Origin: a virus
IMG/VR virus record: IMGVR_UViG_3300047480_000882
Coordinates: 1-23,695 of that record
Reading direction: 5' to 3' (one strand)
DNA: 23,695 nucleotides
Made by a program: the position numbers and the translations under genes. Shown here in pieces: positions 21,019 through 23,695 of the stretch; positions within the stretch are counted from its first letter, which is position 1, and every line of letters begins with the position of its first letter. The notes under the pieces are model-generated. The model was not told the DNA's origin, did no database searches, and was given only the letters and a program-made list of their open reading frames with translations.

Positions 21019-22074
21019 TTAGAGTTCGTTTGTAACCTGAACCTCGTAGTTACGGCTGAGCTTGATGTTCTTAGCGACGGTAATACCTTCGCCATCGCCC
21101 AGCATTACGATGTCGTAACGCTCCTTCATCTTCATCTGACGAATGTCACGTGATGGATCATCAAACTGGTCAGTGGACAGATCGTCCTTGACTAGAAGTG
21201 AGCCAACCTCGTTACGGTCAATGAGGAAAAGGTCAGACTTAGCTGCACTGCCACTTGTCTTAGCTGTAAAGCTGACGAATGGTGATACAAGTACGTTAAG
21301 ACCCATTGGAGCAGTTGCGTTTAATGCGCCTTCTGGAGACTGTGGACGGTAACCCCAGCTAGTACCTACAGCTGAAGCTGCGCCACCTGCATGGAAGATG
21401 CTGTCCTTCAAGAAGACTGACCACATGAGTGGATGGAGGATGAAGTCTGTTGGTACATGCTTCTCTGCCATCAAAACTGCAGCCATGTCTACGATGTCGT
21501 CCCAGGTGACGGTGTCATTAAAGGCACCATTGATGTCACGGCCGGTTGTTGAATCGTAGGCATTGTCGTCGTTATCAAAGACGATTGTTGCAGCGTCCTT
21601 GAAACGGCTAAGTGCAATTTGCTCTTTTAAGCGAGCAAGGGCACGACCTGCAGCGCGGACATGAAGGCCGACGATATCCCAAAGTGAGTCAGCAATAACT
21701 TCCTCTGTGAAAGCTAGCTTGACACCCTTCTTGGACACCTTTCCTTCAATTTGCTTTGCAAAGGCTAATGCCTGCTCTGGGTACTCTTGTCCTTCGGGAA
21801 TCTCAGCTGCTTGAATTGCATTAACTGCTGGGAATTCAAGTGAACGACCCTTACCGAGACGTACAGTTGAAAGTAGGGGAGTAACTAGAAGCTGGGGTTC
21901 AGCTGCTTCCTTAAGAGTACGAGAAATAACCTTTGGGAAGAGAATTGCAGCATCTGGTGATGCAAAAGCTTCCTTAATGGTAACTCTGTTGTCTTGGTCT
22001 AGATACCCGTCCTCAGATAATGCGGCTTCCCAAGCTGGGAGTCCTGAGAGGAGCTCTTGGATTGTTTTACTCAT
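21019..22074 (-). CDS. Major capsid protein (HK97 fold)
   Basis: A 351-residue protein with the layout of HK97-fold capsid proteins. The N-terminal arm spans about 1-60. An E-loop-like region around R-S-L-E-F-P-A-V-N to Y-P-E-Q-A-L-A-F follows, then a long spine-helix region rich in A-L-A-R-L-K-E-Q. An A-domain stretch holds D-D-I-V-D-M-A-A-V-L and T-D-F-I-L-H-P-L-M-W. A late strand D-L-F-L-I-D-R leads to I-R-Q-M-K-M-K-E-R-Y-D-I-V-M, a classic feature. Position after scaffold and decoration genes, a strong AGGAGGA site, GC-richer codons and a strong terminator all fit the most abundant virion protein. No protease cleavage site is assigned. Confidence 0.93.
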   Translation of the reverse strand: MSKTIQELLSGLPAWEAALSEDGYLDQDNRVTIKEAFASPDAAILFPKVISRTLKEAAEPQLLVTPLLSTVRLGKGRSLEFPAVNAIQAAEIPEGQEYPEQALAFAKQIEGKVSKKGVKLAFTEEVIADSLWDIVGLHVRAAGRALARLKEQIALSRFKDAATIVFDNDDNAYDSTTGRDINGAFNDTVTWDDIVDMAAVLMAEKHVPTDFILHPLMWSVFLKDSIFHAGGAASAVGTSWGYRPQSPEGALNATAPMGLNVLVSPFVSFTAKTSGSAAKSDLFLIDRNEVGSLLVKDDLSTDQFDDPSRDIRQMKMKERYDIVMLGDGEGITVAKNIKLSRNYEVQVTNEL

Positions 22075-22095
22075 CTTAGGATATTCCTCCTGTTA

Positions 22096-22869
22096 TTATA
22101 AGGTTAGGTTGACGCGGAATGCGCCAATGACGTTGTGGACATCCAGGTTGCTACGGATACCAAGCTTGCCTGAGTAAGTACCTGAGCGAGTAATCTCAAA
22201 TACTGTCTTAAGCGCACCTGGATCTGAAGGAAGCTGCATGTAGGAAAGAAGACCATCATCAAAGTTGGTTGCAAACTTTTCTACTTCGACTACCTTACCA
22301 ACCTGGAGGTAAGAGTAGACTGCACTGCTGGCATAAAAGTCAGCTGCAGCTGCCAATACTGGACGGCCCATATGGTCCGAACGAACTACGCTACCAACGG
22401 TAACGTCTGCATTGACTCCAGTGACCATTGGGTACTCAACGTAACCATGGGTGATGAAGCCTGCACCTTGTGAGGTGCCCTTGTCAAATGGACGGTAAAG
22501 GTCATACTGAGCAACGCCAACTGGAATTGATCTTGCGCCTACTGCAACAGTGTCAGTTGCACCAGAGCTGTAAGATGGAGTTGCACCATCTAGTGGATCC
22601 CAAGATGATGGCATGTTGTCACCCCAGGTGACTGAAGCTGATGTACCATTAGCTGGAACAACCCTTGCATCGCCATTGCTGTCGGCTACGACTGAAAGAA
22701 TGGTACCTTTTGGAATTACGATTTCGAAGCGATCATCTTCGCTGTCGGAATACCAAGTTGGTAGACCAGGATGTGGGAGAAGGTATGCTGCTGGAGCAAT
22801 GCCCTCTGAAACCACAAAACGGCCTGAACCAGTCTTTGTGCCTACTTTACGAAATTTTGCTAAGCTCAT
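22096..22869 (-). CDS. Probable head decoration / capsid-associated protein
   Basis: A 257-residue beta-rich protein directly upstream of the capsid gene, the usual position of head decoration proteins. Notable are an F-E-I-V-I-P-K-G-T-I-L strand region (about 48-58), V-G-V-A-Q-Y-D-L-Y-R (about 117-126), a V-G-K-V-V-E-V-E strand pair and a C-terminal S-G-K-L-G-I-R-S-N-L-D-V segment. There is no membrane segment or enzyme motif. Codon choice matches the capsid gene, arguing for abundance, and an AAGGAG site precedes the ATG. A decoration protein or capsid-stabilising minor protein is the likely role, inferred from order and composition. Confidence 0.6.
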   Translation of the reverse strand: MSLAKFRKVGTKTGSGRFVVSEGIAPAAYLLPHPGLPTWYSDSEDDRFEIVIPKGTILSVVADSNGDARVVPANGTSASVTWGDNMPSSWDPLDGATPSYSSGATDTVAVGARSIPVGVAQYDLYRPFDKGTSQGAGFITHGYVEYPMVTGVNADVTVGSVVRSDHMGRPVLAAAADFYASSAVYSYLQVGKVVEVEKFATNFDDGLLSYMQLPSDPGALKTVFEITRSGTYSGKLGIRSNLDVHNVIGAFRVNLTL

Positions 22870-22888
22870 TTCTTATTTTCTCCTTGTT

Positions 22889-23620
22889 TTAAAGCTTACG
22901 ACGGCCCATGAGAGCGTCAACAAATACTTGCTCAAGTGATACTTCTTCCTTAGCCTCAGTAATCTCATTGTCCTCGTCAACAGTTGCTACGTTTTCTTCG
23001 TTTGCAACTGCTGCAGATTCGTTATGGATTTCTGGTGCTTCGGCATGACGTGACTTGCGGACTGGTATTTTTGCAATATCTCTGAGTGAATCAGCAAGAG
23101 AAGAGGCTGTTCTGGTCAAGTGTGACTCAATCAGTTCATCTCTCTGCTCTGCTGTTTCTACGCCAGCGTTGATTTTTGCATCCACTACTCTTTCCACAAG
23201 AATTCTGTGAAGTGCTGCCTTGAGCTTTGCATTTTCTTCTTCAAGAGCTTTTACCTTGTCGAGAACGTCGTTGTCTTGCTCAGCGGGCTGTTCAGCCTTA
23301 TCGCTGAGGTCTTCGTCCGTACTCTTGGACTCTTGAGTACCTTCGGCCTCTTCTTCTTTGGCCTCTGGTTCTTCAGACTCTGCAGCTTGTTCGGAATCAA
23401 CAGCCTCTTCAGCTTGTTCATCCGCTTTCTCTGTATCGTCCTTAGACTCTTCTGCACCGGCTTCTTCGCCGGCTTCTTCGCCACCTTCAGCTGGTGCCTC
23501 TGGTGCCTCTTCCTCGCCACCTTCAGACTCTTCAGTCTTTCCTGCGGCAATTGAAGATAGATCCTCGCTCAACTCTTCGGTTACAGCTAGGATATCCTCT
23601 TCTTGATTGCGATCTTTCAT
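22889..23620 (-). CDS. Acidic scaffold-like head assembly protein
   Basis: A 243-residue protein with an extremely Glu/Asp/Ala-rich first half (about 1-115), probably disordered. A short coiled coil follows (V-K-A-L-E-E-E-N-A-K-L-K-A-A-L), then a helical region with a basic patch (P-V-R-K-S-R-H) and a helical C-terminal tail with V-D-A-L-M-G-R-R-K-L. Acidic, helical, coiled-coil proteins ending in a short basic tail and lying just before the capsid gene are typical scaffolds; the basic tail would bind the capsid shell from inside. The chosen ATG has a good AGGAG site. The frame stays open upstream to the window edge, so a longer form or a nested scaffold inside a protease gene cannot be excluded. 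Confidence 0.65.
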   Translation of the reverse strand: MKDRNQEEDILAVTEELSEDLSSIAAGKTEESEGGEEEAPEAPAEGGEEAGEEAGAEESKDDTEKADEQAEEAVDSEQAAESEEPEAKEEEAEGTQESKSTDEDLSDKAEQPAEQDNDVLDKVKALEEENAKLKAALHRILVERVVDAKINAGVETAEQRDELIESHLTRTASSLADSLRDIAKIPVRKSRHAEAPEIHNESAAVANEENVATVDEDNEITEAKEEVSLEQVFVDALMGRRKL

Positions 23621-23695
23621 ATTAGAGTTCTCCTGTAGATCGGTGTTATTAACAGCTTCCTCGCTAGATAGTAATGAAACTGCTTTATTATGTGC
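23617..23695 (-). other. End of an upstream gene, frame undecided
   Basis: Two of the three minus-strand frames are open here. One ends in a TGA that overlaps the scaffold ATG (ATGA at 23620-23617), as seen at other junctions in this window, and would give a basic, helical C terminus. The other is the scaffold frame itself, with no stop. The remaining frame has an early TAA. Only 75 bases are visible, so no product can be named; a portal or prohead protease gene would be expected here. Confidence 0.35.

Noticed and set aside
22091-22099. TATAAT before the capsid gene
   Set aside because: It is the end of the decoration gene (TTA TAA) and has no TG extension or -35 box.
23251-23550. Lys/Arg-rich alternative frame inside the scaffold gene
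   Set aside because: Shifted reading of Glu-rich codons (GAA/GAG) gives Lys/Arg-rich sequence; no start signal of its own.

Overview
This window is a contiguous piece of a tailed-phage genome with a contractile tail (myovirus morphotype). Every gene I can support lies on the minus strand, so transcription runs from the high-coordinate end to the low-coordinate end. Genes are packed with 0-80 bp gaps, many with ATGA/GTGA stop-start overlaps, mostly with good GGAGG/AAGGAG ribosome binding sites and the standard genetic code. No stretch over 300 bases lacks a gene, and I see no tRNA, rRNA, integrase or CRISPR. The sequence is AT-rich except in genes for the most abundant virion proteins. The halogenase/oxygenase pair recalls marine cyanophages, but the host cannot be decided from this window, and the gene order is not that of T4.

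Layout in transcription order. (1) Head module, 23695-21019: acidic scaffold-like protein, a probable head decoration protein, the HK97-fold major capsid protein, then a strong terminator preceded by a second hairpin. (2) Fibre and appendage module, 20879-15569: a chain of beta-rich, Gly/Ser/Thr-rich proteins, including tail-fibre-like proteins with a shared N-terminal module and two paralogous glycine-rich proteins. One of these is broken by a one-base frameshift; the other carries a roughly 180-residue insert with about fifty histidines. (3) Tailoring module, 15552-10803: a tightly overlapping operon with a 2-oxoglutarate/Fe(II) oxygenase and an intact-looking flavin-dependent tryptophan-halogenase homologue, flanked by two small paralogous helical proteins and several unknowns, ending in a small membrane protein. 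(4) Neck, 10793-6707: a beta-rich protein, an adaptor with an N-terminal Ig-like domain, a head-closure protein, a second sheath-like protein also carrying an N-terminal Ig-like domain, and a tail terminator. (5) Tail, 6629-1: main sheath, three tandem tube-family paralogues with a terminator after the first, two paralogous tail-assembly chaperones, and the start of a long, probably tape-measure protein cut by the window edge.

The most interesting idea is that the enzymes of module 3 may act on the His/Trp/Tyr-rich fibre protein encoded immediately before them, giving a chemically modified adhesin. That is inference. What the sequence itself shows is the adjacency, the intact catalytic motifs and the odd amino-acid composition of the insert.
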